Assembly: GCA_947504205.1 (NCBI GenBank)
Contig: CANNGL010000002.1
Span: 62,001-126,000, forward strand
Reading direction: 5' to 3'
Origin: an uncultured Litoreibacter sp.
GTDB lineage: Bacteria; Pseudomonadota; Alphaproteobacteria; Rhodobacterales; Rhodobacteraceae
DNA length: 64,000 nt
The position numbers and the translations under genes were made by a program. The notes beneath the pieces were generated by a model that was not told the origin of the DNA, did no database searches, and saw nothing but the letters and a program-made list of their open reading frames with translations. Shown piece after piece: positions 54,519 to 63,357 of the stretch. Position 1 is the stretch's first letter. The number at the start of each line of letters is the position of its first letter.

Positions 54519-56266
54519 TGGGCGGCGACCAGCGTGTCTGGTTCCCCATCCGGTAAAATCGTTTCTCCGGGCCGAACGATTGAGAAATCGACTGGTGCGC
54601 GCGAGACGCTGATCCCATCAGCGTTTTGGCGCGCGACTGTGAAGTAAGAGCCGTCCAGATCGCCGGGGTCCGGTCGATCTTCGCGGTAATGTGCACCACG
54701 GGAATTGTCCCGTGCGAGAGCCGCTTTGGCGATGACCTCAGACACGTCGCAAAGCGAACGCATGTTCAGCCAATCGTGCCAAGTCAAGTTAAACGCCAGA
54801 TTGTCGGAAGCAACGCCGACCGTCATTAGCTCTTCAGAAATGTTCGATAAGCGTTCCAAGCCCCTGCGCAGACCAGCCTCGGTACGCATGACCCCCACAT
54901 CCTCCCACATTGCTTCCTGCAGAGTTTGACGCAGGGGTTGGACCAAATCTGCTTTCAAACTGAGTGGATGACGAGCACGGTCGATTTCAGCTAATAACAC
55001 ATCTCCGTCAGGGTCGCGCAGGCTTTCCATCTTGCGGATATCTGCGCCCATCACATCCCCTGCAATGCCGCCATAAACTGTGGAGTTTGCAACGCCGTTC
55101 CCCCCAAGCCGGTTGGATCCATGTGCGCCGCCAGCGTCCTCGCCTGCAACATATAGACCCTCAAGGGCTGTCCGGGTATCGACATCTACAACCACGCCGC
55201 CCATGAAGTAATGCGCGGTGGGGACCACTTCCACCAAACCGCCAGCGAGATCAAAACCACTATCGGCGCAGCGCTTGACCATACCTTTGAACTTCGAGCG
55301 AACATTTTCGGCCCCGAGATGGGCCATTGAGATGAAAACACCTTCCTGCTCGGGGTCATTGTTCTTGCGCATCTCATCGAAGATACCTCGACTGACGACA
55401 TCACGGGTCGCGCGCTCACCTTTTGCGTCGTAGTCGAACATGAAGCGTTGACCAGCATGGTTCAAAAGTTGCCCGCCCGCACCGCGCAATCCTTCTTCCA
55501 ACACAGTACCAGTCATACGGGTGTGATCCCCGGCAAGCAGGCCCGTTGGATGAAATTGCACCATCTCCATATCGCGCAGTTCGAGACCTGCTCGGAGTGC
55601 CATGGCCAAGCCGTCCATCGTCTTGTCACCTGACGGCGTATGGTAGCGGTACATTGTCGGGCCACCGCCCGTCGCCATCAAAATGGTCTTGGCGCGAACA
55701 AATCGCAAACCACCTGTGCGCATATCGATCATCAGAACACCTGACAGCGCCGAGCCGTCTTTGCTTGGGATAAGACCGATTGCGCGATGCTCTTGAAGTT
55801 TTTCCACTGGCTGCGCCAGAACTTGTTCCATGAGCCGGTTGATGATTTCGATGCCCGTCAAGTCGCCCTTGTGAACCGTTCTGTCCGCTGTCTGCCCCGC
55901 AAAAGCCTTCTGGTGCAGCGAGCCGTCTGTGTTGCGGTCGAAAAAACAGCCAACCTCGTTTTCGAGTTCATGGATGCGCACAACGGCTTGTTCGCAAAGA
56001 CGCCAAGCCATGTCCTGATTGGGAAGCCATTTGCCCCCTTGGATGGTGTCCATGAAGTGCCGCTCGACGGTATCGCCGCCACCCAGCGCGACGTTGTAGC
56101 CCCCCTGCACCATACGGGTGCAACCGCATTTGCCGATCAGGCCCTTGACGGCGATTGTAATCTTTGTGCCCTCAGGAGCTGATTGCTGCGCATGAAGCGC
56201 CGCAAAAAGACCCGCGCCACCAGTGCCGAGGATCAGGATATCGGTATCGTGGCGTGCAATTCGCAT
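54515..56266 (-). CDS. Succinate dehydrogenase/fumarate reductase-like flavoprotein
   Basis: A 583-residue flavoprotein of the SdhA/FrdA family. The FAD motif GTGGAGL is at 14-20. Dicarboxylate-site residues are conserved: the His in QFHPTG, the Arg in EGLRGAGG, the Arg in TRDVVSRGI, the His in TAHYFMGG and the Arg in GSNRLGG. The position that holds the FAD-linking His in SdhA (S-H-T before QGG) is Cys49 here (GCTRMVQGG), so FAD is probably not covalent. ATG 56266 is chosen because it overlaps the stop of the anchor gene by one base; in-frame sequence reaches further upstream. Confidence 0.86.
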   Translation of the reverse strand: MRIARHDTDILILGTGGAGLFAALHAQQSAPEGTKITIAVKGLIGKCGCTRMVQGGYNVALGGGDTVERHFMDTIQGGKWLPNQDMAWRLCEQAVVRIHELENEVGCFFDRNTDGSLHQKAFAGQTADRTVHKGDLTGIEIINRLMEQVLAQPVEKLQEHRAIGLIPSKDGSALSGVLMIDMRTGGLRFVRAKTILMATGGGPTMYRYHTPSGDKTMDGLAMALRAGLELRDMEMVQFHPTGLLAGDHTRMTGTVLEEGLRGAGGQLLNHAGQRFMFDYDAKGERATRDVVSRGIFDEMRKNNDPEQEGVFISMAHLGAENVRSKFKGMVKRCADSGFDLAGGLVEVVPTAHYFMGGVVVDVDTRTALEGLYVAGEDAGGAHGSNRLGGNGVANSTVYGGIAGDVMGADIRKMESLRDPDGDVLLAEIDRARHPLSLKADLVQPLRQTLQEAMWEDVGVMRTEAGLRRGLERLSNISEELMTVGVASDNLAFNLTWHDWLNMRSLCDVSEVIAKAALARDNSRGAHYREDRPDPGDLDGSYFTVARQNADGISVSRAPVDFSIVRPGETILPDGEPDTLVAAQ

Positions 56267-56601
56267 CAGATCGCCTTCAGAAAAAACGTGCCGGACACAA
56301 ATATCGCCAATGCGATTGAGGTGGCCGCCATGGTTTTCTGGCCAGATGACCAACCGAGACGTTCCAACGCCATCAATCTGAGTCCCCCAAACGCATGCAG
56401 CGCCAACAGAAACACCAGCCCGAACTCGGCGACTTTGACAAAGGGTAATTCGGTGAGGGTCAAGACTCCGTCCAAACCTTCCGCGCCACGAAGGGCCATG
56501 CCCAGCACCCAAAAATGTAGCGGCAGAAACAAGGCCAACGCGAGACCGGACACGCGATGGGCCACGAAGGCAATCCATAATGGATGCGCGCGGGCCTTCA
56601 T
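56266..56601 (-). CDS. Complex II-like membrane anchor, SdhC-type
   Basis: A 111-residue membrane protein with three hydrophobic helices. Candidate haem or quinone residues are in HRVSGLALA, PLHFWVLG and LHAFGGLRLMA, which follow SdhC patterns. It starts at ATG 56601, overlapping the upstream anchor gene by four bases. It should hold the SdhAB-like dimer on the inner membrane and pass electrons to quinone. Confidence 0.78.
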   Translation of the reverse strand: MKARAHPLWIAFVAHRVSGLALALFLPLHFWVLGMALRGAEGLDGVLTLTELPFVKVAEFGLVFLLALHAFGGLRLMALERLGWSSGQKTMAATSIALAIFVSGTFFLKAI

Positions 56602-56930
56602 GCCAACGTGACCGCGAACGTGGCTTGCAGGCCCAGTGCCGCAAGCCCCAAAGCAATAACGATAGTCAGGACGCGCAAAGAGGATCCGACAACGCCGAGC
56701 CATTCGTGTGCTACAACTCGCACGCCGATCGCAGCATGGACGGACACCGCCAAGACAAAGCTTCCGTAGAAAAGAAACCAAAATACGGACCCTTGCGTGC
56801 GGCCTAGAATCTCTGCCGCTGTCAGGCCGCCTTGGATCGCATATATCATGGTTGCGATATGGCCTATGACCAGCGGGATCATTATCAAAGCGGTGATGCG
56901 TTGGAGCATGTAGAGGCGCAGATCAAGCAT
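56598..56930 (-). CDS. Complex II-like membrane anchor, SdhD/SdhC-type
   Basis: A 110-residue membrane protein with three helices and His residues in IGHIATMIY, SVHAAIG and VAHEWLG that could bind haem. It starts at ATG 56930, overlapping the iron-sulfur gene by eight bases. With the other anchor it gives a two-anchor complex II layout, but which one is SdhC and which SdhD is not certain. Confidence 0.75.
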   Translation of the reverse strand: MLDLRLYMLQRITALIMIPLVIGHIATMIYAIQGGLTAAEILGRTQGSVFWFLFYGSFVLAVSVHAAIGVRVVAHEWLGVVGSSLRVLTIVIALGLAALGLQATFAVTLA

Positions 56931-57654
56931 TTCGCTTCCACCAATTCTTGACCGTTTCCCGTTTGAGATTGGCGATAGCGGACAGCGGATCCAGCTCGTT
57001 TGGACAATACTGCGTGCAACTTCCGATGGAGTGACAGTTGTGGCACCCGCCAGTCCCCGAAATCGCTGCAAGGATGTCCTCGCGACCGCTGTCTTTCTCG
57101 TCTTTGATCAACGTCCACGCGCGTTGCAGCGCCGCTGGCCCCAGATAATCGGGATTGCCGGCTACCGTATCGCAAGCGGCGTAACAGACAGCACAATTTA
57201 TACATTCGATGGCCGTGTTTGCTGCCACACGGTCCGCACTTTGCATATCGACAGGGGCCATCAGATCATGACGATCAGCGCTTGGATGATGGTGCGCCTC
57301 AGCAGCAGTCCATTTGTCAAAGAATGGATCCATATCGGTTGCAAGATCTTTCACAACCGGAAGGTTTCTGAGCGGACCAATCTTTAGCTCTCCGTCCCGC
57401 GCAACTTTGTTGACATGCGTACGGCAGGTCCAGCGTGGCTCATCATTGACCATCATCGCGCATGAGCCACACATCCCCACCCTGCACGCAAACCTGTAGC
57501 TGAGCGTCGGGTCAGCATTGTGCTGTATCCATGAGACGATATCGAGAACGGTCTGGCTGTCATGTTGCGGCACCTCGAAGGTTTCGAACTGGCCAGCATC
57601 TGCGCCACGCCAAACCGAAACTTTCAACTGCCTTTCAGCCTTTTGCGACGACAT
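56923..57654 (-). CDS. Succinate dehydrogenase/fumarate reductase-like iron-sulfur subunit
   Basis: A 243-residue SdhB-family protein with complete cysteine sets: [2Fe-2S] Cys57, 62, 65, 77; [4Fe-4S] Cys151, 154, 157 and 217; [3Fe-4S] Cys161, 207, 213. These match the SdhB pattern, with an extra Cys204. It is the first of seven overlapping genes. The iolG stop lies 58 bases upstream on the same strand with no evident terminator, so transcription may continue from the inositol genes. Confidence 0.88.
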   Translation of the reverse strand: MSSQKAERQLKVSVWRGADAGQFETFEVPQHDSQTVLDIVSWIQHNADPTLSYRFACRVGMCGSCAMMVNDEPRWTCRTHVNKVARDGELKIGPLRNLPVVKDLATDMDPFFDKWTAAEAHHHPSADRHDLMAPVDMQSADRVAANTAIECINCAVCYAACDTVAGNPDYLGPAALQRAWTLIKDEKDSGREDILAAISGTGGCHNCHSIGSCTQYCPNELDPLSAIANLKRETVKNWWKRNA

Positions 57655-57712
57655 TCACATCTCTCCCTGCTCGCACTTTAGCTATGCTTCAATGCGGCGG
57701 GAAGAGAAGAGT

Positions 57713-58699
57713 TCAGGGGGCGACAGGCGCGCCCGTATCCTTCGATTTCTGCGCAGCATCGGCGATGCGCTGCGCCGCCAATCCGTCCCTGATCGACGGC
57801 GTCGGCATCTGTCCGTTGGCGATGCAATCGATGAAATGCGCCATCTCGAGGCGATATGCTTCTTCGTAGCGCTCAAGGAAAAAATGCTTTGCCGGTGCAC
57901 GCCGAAAGCCTGCCTCCGTCGCAATCTCTACAGCGTTTTCCAACTTGTTCTCTGCCCGCAACAGACCTTTCGCCCCATGCACCTCGACGCGCTGATCGTA
58001 GCCATAAGACGCCCGACGGGAGTTCGATATCTGACAAATCTTCCCGGAAGTCGTGGTCAGAACAACCGCAGCTGTGTCGACATCTCCGGCCCGCCCGATC
58101 TCTGGATCTACAAGTGCGGAGCCTGTCGCATAGACGCTAACGGGTTCCTCACCCAACAAGAACCGCGCCATATCAAAATCGTGGATCATCATGTCCCGAA
58201 AGATTCCGCCAGAGCTTTTGACGTAGCTGATTGGCGGAGGCGACGGATCGCGAGAGAGGATGGTGACAAGTTCGACATCGCCAATTTCGCCATCCGCGAT
58301 GCGCGACCTGATCGCTGCAAAATTGGGATCAAATCTGCGGTTGAAAGCGGTCAGAAATGGTACACCCGCTGCTTCGACAGTGGCCATGCACTCCTCAATG
58401 CGCGCGACTGACATGTCGACCGGCTTTTCACAGAAGATGGCTTTTCCTGCTTTGGCCGCTGCCTGTATCAGATCGAAATGGGTGTCAGTTGGCGTGCCGA
58501 TAACGACTGCATCGATATCCGGTGACCCAATGATTTCCAGACTGTCGCGAAGCTCTGAACCCGTTTTCTCGGCGAGCGCTTGACCGGCCGCAGACACCGC
58601 ATCCGAAACAGCTACGATCTTTGCACCTTCGAGCGACTGGATCGAACGCGCGTGAACTTGCCCTATCCGACCGCACCCAAGAAGTCCAATTCCCTGCAT
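57713..58699 (-). CDS. iolG: Inositol 2-dehydrogenase
   Basis: A 328-residue Gfo/Idh/MocA enzyme that oxidises myo-inositol to scyllo-inosose with NAD+. It has GLLGCGRIGQVHARSI at the start and CEKPVDMS with Lys91, and a C-terminal domain with DMMIHDFDMARFL containing the catalytic Asp and His. Placement among iolD, iolC, iolB and the aldolase supports the assignment over other members of the family. It ends 58 bases before the complex II-like genes. Confidence 0.88.
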   Translation of the reverse strand: MQGIGLLGCGRIGQVHARSIQSLEGAKIVAVSDAVSAAGQALAEKTGSELRDSLEIIGSPDIDAVVIGTPTDTHFDLIQAAAKAGKAIFCEKPVDMSVARIEECMATVEAAGVPFLTAFNRRFDPNFAAIRSRIADGEIGDVELVTILSRDPSPPPISYVKSSGGIFRDMMIHDFDMARFLLGEEPVSVYATGSALVDPEIGRAGDVDTAAVVLTTTSGKICQISNSRRASYGYDQRVEVHGAKGLLRAENKLENAVEIATEAGFRRAPAKHFFLERYEEAYRLEMAHFIDCIANGQMPTPSIRDGLAAQRIADAAQKSKDTGAPVAP

Positions 58700-58700
58700 G

Positions 58701-59531
58701 TCAGGCTCCTTTGAAATTAGTCAGGACCTGTCTGGTCGCTGCTACAAGCGGCTGATGAGTGTCTTTGAGTATCTGTACCCGATCAAACCGATCAGGATCT
58801 GTGTTTACGGCGTCTCGCAATGCAGAGCCAAAGGCCATGCGCAATTCCGTACCGATATTGAATTTGCATATACTGGAGGTCTGCGCCAAGTTTTTACGTT
58901 GCGCGACAGGCACACCAGATCCCCCATGAATAACCAGCGGAACCTCTGTTACAGCTTCAATGGCACGGATGCGATCAACATCAAGGCCGCCTTCCTTGTC
59001 TTGCTGCAGATGCACGTTACCGACCGATATTGCCATTGCGTCGATGCCCGTGTCATTGGCAAACATGGCCGCCTCCTCTGGATCGGTTCCGGCGGAATTT
59101 TCTCCATTGGCGTATCCTACAAATCCGATTTCGCCTTCACACGAAATACCAGCTTTCCGGGCAAGTTCAGCGATGGCAGCGGTTTCGTCGATGTTCTGGG
59201 ATAGTGGCTTTCGCGACCCGTCATACATGAGCGACGTGAAACCGCTATCCAACGCCTCGCGGCAATCTTCAAAGGAATAGCCATGGTCAAGATGGGCCAC
59301 CACCGGGACGCTTGCGGCCTCTGCCAAATGGCGAAACATCTTTCCAAGTATGGGTAAGGGTGTGTGCTCGCGGCAAGACGGTCCTGCCTGCAGAATGACT
59401 GAAACGCCCTCGGCTTCAGCGGCCTCAACATAGGCGCGCATATCTTCCCAACCCAGTGTCACCAGACCCGCAACGGCATAGCCGTTCTTCAGCGCTGGCT
59501 GAAGCACCTCAGATAGTGTCGCGAGGCTCAT
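58701..59531 (-). CDS. Class II aldolase, IolJ-like
   Basis: A 276-residue class II aldolase of the Fba/GatY type with zinc-site regions VVAHLDHGYSF and VIHGGSGVP and catalytic ISCEGEIGF. In the iol cluster it most likely cleaves 5-dehydro-2-deoxy-6-phosphogluconate to dihydroxyacetone phosphate and malonate semialdehyde. The symbol iolJ would suit but is not given because the family is broad. It overlaps iolB by four bases and is separated from iolG by a single base. Confidence 0.8.
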   Translation of the reverse strand: MSLATLSEVLQPALKNGYAVAGLVTLGWEDMRAYVEAAEAEGVSVILQAGPSCREHTPLPILGKMFRHLAEAASVPVVAHLDHGYSFEDCREALDSGFTSLMYDGSRKPLSQNIDETAAIAELARKAGISCEGEIGFVGYANGENSAGTDPEEAAMFANDTGIDAMAISVGNVHLQQDKEGGLDVDRIRAIEAVTEVPLVIHGGSGVPVAQRKNLAQTSSICKFNIGTELRMAFGSALRDAVNTDPDRFDRVQILKDTHQPLVAATRQVLTNFKGA

Positions 59532-60367
59532 TTGAACTTGGCGACCATGTCCATGATGCCAGGGATCGTATGTAACTGCTCGGCATGGGTCGGCTGGAAA
59601 TACTGCACAAGGCTGCGTTGGCTCAAGCCACCGAGAATTGTGAAGTAATACATTTCATAACCCGGAAGAACAGCGCAGGGATGGTAGCCTTTATCAAGAC
59701 AGATCGTAGAGCCATCCATGATGTGGTAGGCATCGCCCGGCTTATTGTCTTCGCGCTGCAACATCTGAACACCCGATCCGTAGTTGGGGCGGAAGCGGAA
59801 GTTATACGTTTCATCGTGTCGTGTTTCATCAGGCAGGCGATCTGTGTCATGTTTGTGCGACGGAAATCCCGACCAACCGCCCTGACCAACAGTATAAAGT
59901 TCGGAGACCAGCAACCGACCCACCTGGTCTTTTTGTTTCTGACCCAGAATATGTTTGATTTTACGGTGGGTCTTGGTGTCGTCCGACCCATATTGCACCA
60001 GATCAAGCTCGTCCTTGCGAACGGCGAAAGGTTTCAGAACGTCGTCGAACTTGGCACCCGCGACGAATACCTCACAATCGGACGCGGCGCTGATGCCGGC
60101 TTTCGCGCCGGTCGGCACGTAGACGCCCTCCGGCTCCCCATCCCAAACATCTTCGCCACGCCCCCCTAGGGCTTCAGCCTGAAACTCACCCACGCCGACA
60201 TCAATGGTGCCTGTCGCGGGCACGATGCAGGTTTCATACCCGGCCACGTCGTAGTCGAAGCTCTCACCCGCCTTTAGTTTGACGATATTGAAATAATTCA
60301 ATGGAACCAAAGCGTTGTTTGGCTCAACAATTGGTTCGTTTTTGTTGTCGAAGGGTGGGATATGCAT
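59528..60367 (-). CDS. iolB: 5-deoxy-glucuronate isomerase
   Basis: A 279-residue bicupin of the IolB/KduI superfamily, cytoplasmic. Patterns include GWSGFPSHKHD with metal-binding His, ETYNFRFRP, DGSTICLDKGYHPCAVLPGYEMYYF and the C-terminal end. It acts after iolD in inositol breakdown. It overlaps the aldolase gene and starts three bases after the stop of iolC. Confidence 0.88.
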   Translation of the reverse strand: MHIPPFDNKNEPIVEPNNALVPLNYFNIVKLKAGESFDYDVAGYETCIVPATGTIDVGVGEFQAEALGGRGEDVWDGEPEGVYVPTGAKAGISAASDCEVFVAGAKFDDVLKPFAVRKDELDLVQYGSDDTKTHRKIKHILGQKQKDQVGRLLVSELYTVGQGGWSGFPSHKHDTDRLPDETRHDETYNFRFRPNYGSGVQMLQREDNKPGDAYHIMDGSTICLDKGYHPCAVLPGYEMYYFTILGGLSQRSLVQYFQPTHAEQLHTIPGIMDMVAKFK

Positions 60368-60370
60368 CGG

Positions 60371-61363
60371 CTATCCTTTTGATGGATCGGTTGGACCCGG
60401 ATGGGTCATAAGAAAATCTTCGAGTTGTGTCAGATCAGGAAGGGCTGGAGCGCAGCCCGGCTTACCAACGACGATTGCTGCGCATGCTGATCCACGCAGT
60501 ATCGCGTCATCAAGGTCATAACCGGCTGCTATGGCGGCTATCAGACCAGCCATGAAGCTGTCCCCTGCCCCAGTCGGTTTGAGAGCATCAACCTTGTAAA
60601 TGCCAGTGCGCGTTTCGCTGTCACCTTGATAGGTTATCGCCCCTTCCGGCCCCATCTTGTAGATCACGACTTCTGCCGAATTGTGCGCAAGCTCTTTTGC
60701 CTTGCCCAAACCTTTAGCCACATCGCCGGCCATAAAGCCAAATTCTTCATCATTGCCGACAATCATGTCAGCCAGCGCACCCGCTTTTGACAGGACCTCC
60801 TCCGCAACTTGCGGGGATGGCCAGGAATATGGGCGGTAATCGACATCAAAAATTATCGGCAGTCCGGCCTTTTTTGCGAGATCGAATGCGTGAAAAGCAG
60901 CGGATCGCGATGGTTCTGCCGCAAAGACAGTGCCAGCCGTGATCAGGGCACCGTATGCCGCGTAGTCCACTGCTTCGACATCCTCGACGGTCATTTGAAA
61001 GTCGGCGGCGCCGTTCCGGTAGATAACAGACTGGTGTCCATCCAGTAAGGTCTCGTAAACGGCGAGCGAATTGCGTGCCTCGCCACCCACCGATTTAACA
61101 TGACGCCGATCAAGGCCGTATTTGTCCAACTGGTTTAGACAATATCGTCCAACGCTGTCGTCACTGACAGACGTAACCAGCGCGGCCTTACCGCCAAAAC
61201 GGCAGATACCAGCACCAGTATTGGCCGCTGAACCGCCAAGTCCGGAGTGAAACACCTCCGCCTCTTCCGTCTTGGTTCCGGGCGGGTGTGGAAAGAAGTC
61301 CATGCCTGCCCGACCGATGATCAGAAAATTGTTCTGGCGGATGCCATCCACAAGGTTGCTCAC
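60371..61363 (-). CDS. iolC: 5-dehydro-2-deoxygluconokinase
   Basis: A 330-residue PfkB-family kinase. Visible are the N-terminal GRAGMDFFPHPPG, GGSAANTGAGICRFG, and the PfkB signature LKPTGAGDSFMAGL with the catalytic Asp. GTG 61363 is chosen because it stands one base after the iolD stop with GAGGTGT upstream; an ATG at 61411 would add 16 residues and overlap iolD. The product phosphorylates the deoxygluconate intermediate for the aldolase. Confidence 0.88.
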   Translation of the reverse strand: MSNLVDGIRQNNFLIIGRAGMDFFPHPPGTKTEEAEVFHSGLGGSAANTGAGICRFGGKAALVTSVSDDSVGRYCLNQLDKYGLDRRHVKSVGGEARNSLAVYETLLDGHQSVIYRNGAADFQMTVEDVEAVDYAAYGALITAGTVFAAEPSRSAAFHAFDLAKKAGLPIIFDVDYRPYSWPSPQVAEEVLSKAGALADMIVGNDEEFGFMAGDVAKGLGKAKELAHNSAEVVIYKMGPEGAITYQGDSETRTGIYKVDALKPTGAGDSFMAGLIAAIAAGYDLDDAILRGSACAAIVVGKPGCAPALPDLTQLEDFLMTHPGPTDPSKG

Positions 61364-61364
61364 C

Positions 61365-63236
61365 TCAGACACCTCGCCTTTGTCGTGTCCGGGTCGCTTC
61401 CCAGTCTTCATGAGCTATCCGAATTTTCTCATTGTCACTGACTTGAGGTGTTCCGACCTCCCACCAGGTATGGCCCTGTGTGGTCCAGCCTTCGTACGGG
61501 TCGACCTGCATCACGATAATGCTGGTTTTGTCTGCGTTCTTTGCTGCTTGAAACGCGGTGGCAAGTTCGGACGGATTGCTAACGGTTACGGCGTTCGCGC
61601 CCATTGCCTTGGCATGGGCTTCGAAGTCGACGGCAAACGCCTCTGGGATCGTTGGCGCGTCGGACAGGAGGTTATTGAAGCTTTCATTCCCGGTGTTGTT
61701 TTGCAGCTTGTTGATGACGGCGAAGCCCCCGTTGTCCAGCACCAGAACAATCATCTTTTTCTGGCTGAGCACCGAAGAGTAGATGTCGGAATTCATCAAC
61801 AGATAGGACCCGTCGCCGCAGAATACGATTGTGTCTTGGTCTGCCTCGCGCTCCGCTTGCGCGATGCGTGCGCCCCAGCCACCGGCAATCTCGTAGCCCA
61901 TGCAGGAAAAGCCAAATTCCACATCGACAGTTCCGATATCCAACGTCCGCCAGTTTGCGGTGACCTCGGCTGGTAGCCCGCCTGCGGCAGCCACGACGCG
62001 GTCACGTGCGTCACATAGTTCATTCACAACGCCGATGGCTTGCGCGTAGGAATTGGGCCGGTTGCCGGGTTTGACGTTCTCGGCAACGTACTCATTCCAC
62101 TTTGACCGCTCTGCCTGCGCATGCGAGGTCCAGTCCGACGGCGCGCGATAGCCCTCCAAGCCCTTTGTCAGAGAGACGAGGCCATGTTTGGCGTCACCAA
62201 TCACCGGCAAAGACATGTGTTTTTGTGCATCGTGACGCGCGAAATTCAGACCAATGAACTTGGCCTCTTTGGAAAATGCCGTCCATGACCCGGTGGTGAA
62301 ATCCTGCAGGCGTGTCCCGACCGCTAGAATAACATCTGCCTGCTCGGCAATTGCATTTGCGGAATCTGAGCCCGTTACGCCGACTGGTCCGATATTCAAC
62401 GGATGGTCCCAGAGCATGTTGGCCCGTCCCGCTATGGTCTCAACCACGGGTATGTCGCTGGTTTCAGCCAAGTCGGTCAGTTCCTGAACGGCGTCGGCAT
62501 ATTGCACACCGCCGCCCGCAATAATCATCGGGCGCTTAGCTGATCGAAGCAGGGCAATCGCCTCCTCGACCTCCCGTGGGTCCGGCAAAGGTTGGCGGAT
62601 GCGGTAAACCTTCTTGGCGAAGAAGGACTTGGGATAATCATAGGCCCAGCCCTGAACGTCTTGCGGCAGACCAATGAAGGCCGGACCGCAATCAGCGGGA
62701 TCCAACATTGTGTTAAGCGCTGCAGGCAATGACTGAACGATCTGAGCCGGATGGGTGATGCGATCCCAGTAGCGGCTGACTGATTTGAACGCGTCATTCA
62801 GGCCGATGGCCGGAGAGTTGAAGTGTTCAAGCTGTTGCAGAACGGGGTCGGGCAGACGCGTCAGGAACGTGTCGCCACAGAGCATCAGAACCGGTAGCCG
62901 ATTGGCATGAGCCAAGGCCGCTGATGTCAACAGGTTGGATGTCCCCGGACCCGCCGATGCGGTGCAGAACATAAACCTGCGGCGCAGCCATTGCTTGGTG
63001 TATCCGGCCGCGGCAAAGCCCATGCTTTGCTCGTTTTGACCGCGGTATAATGGTAGCGCTTCACGGTGCTCGTAGAGTGCTTCGCCCAGACAGGGTACAT
63101 TTCCGTGTCCGAATATGCCGAAACCACCACCGCAAACGCGATGCTCCACCCCGTCAATCTCGATATATTGATTGGCAAGCCATTTGATGATGGCCTGCGC
63201 GGTCGTCATGCGAATGGTATCAGGTTCAGTACTCAT
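61365..63236 (-). CDS. iolD: Trihydroxycyclohexane-1,2-dione hydrolase
   Basis: A 623-residue ThDP-dependent enzyme that opens the ring of the inositol-derived dione. It shows NEQSMGFAAAGYTKQ with the ThDP Glu, GPGTSNLLTSAALAHANRLPVL, and the ThDP-binding CGDGSYLLMNSDI followed by VLVLDNGGFAVINKLQ. ATG 63236 is chosen because GGGAGGGG lies upstream; in-frame sequence reaches back to 63284. It is the first gene of the minus-strand iol operon; iolE and iolA are not in the window. Confidence 0.9.
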   Translation of the reverse strand: MSTEPDTIRMTTAQAIIKWLANQYIEIDGVEHRVCGGGFGIFGHGNVPCLGEALYEHREALPLYRGQNEQSMGFAAAGYTKQWLRRRFMFCTASAGPGTSNLLTSAALAHANRLPVLMLCGDTFLTRLPDPVLQQLEHFNSPAIGLNDAFKSVSRYWDRITHPAQIVQSLPAALNTMLDPADCGPAFIGLPQDVQGWAYDYPKSFFAKKVYRIRQPLPDPREVEEAIALLRSAKRPMIIAGGGVQYADAVQELTDLAETSDIPVVETIAGRANMLWDHPLNIGPVGVTGSDSANAIAEQADVILAVGTRLQDFTTGSWTAFSKEAKFIGLNFARHDAQKHMSLPVIGDAKHGLVSLTKGLEGYRAPSDWTSHAQAERSKWNEYVAENVKPGNRPNSYAQAIGVVNELCDARDRVVAAAGGLPAEVTANWRTLDIGTVDVEFGFSCMGYEIAGGWGARIAQAEREADQDTIVFCGDGSYLLMNSDIYSSVLSQKKMIVLVLDNGGFAVINKLQNNTGNESFNNLLSDAPTIPEAFAVDFEAHAKAMGANAVTVSNPSELATAFQAAKNADKTSIIVMQVDPYEGWTTQGHTWWEVGTPQVSDNEKIRIAHEDWEATRTRQRRGV

Positions 63237-63315
63237 CGCGACGCGACCCCTCCCAGGATTTTTGAGCGCTCCCACAGAAATCATCTTGCGAGATTTCGAT
63301 TCTCAAGATACTGAT

Positions 63316-63333
63316 TTTGCAACCGGTTGCAAA
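63316..63333. promoter_or_regulatory. LacI-type operator between iolD and the divergent oxidoreductase
   Basis: TTTGCAACCGGTTGCAAA is a perfect 18-bp palindrome with the central CG typical of LacI/GalR operators. It lies 80 bases before iolD and 25 bases before the start of the divergent gene, so one LacI-family repressor of inositol use could control both. The repressor gene is not in the window. Confidence 0.75.
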
Positions 63334-63357
63334 CATATTTCCGCGGGAGGATTGCGA

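Noticed and set aside
54515-57654. Taking the sdh-like genes as the canonical TCA succinate dehydrogenase
   Set aside because: The FAD-linking His is replaced by Cys, the gene order is B-anchor-anchor-A, and the genes are fused to a DAO and fumarase-like set rather than to other TCA genes. A genome check is still needed.
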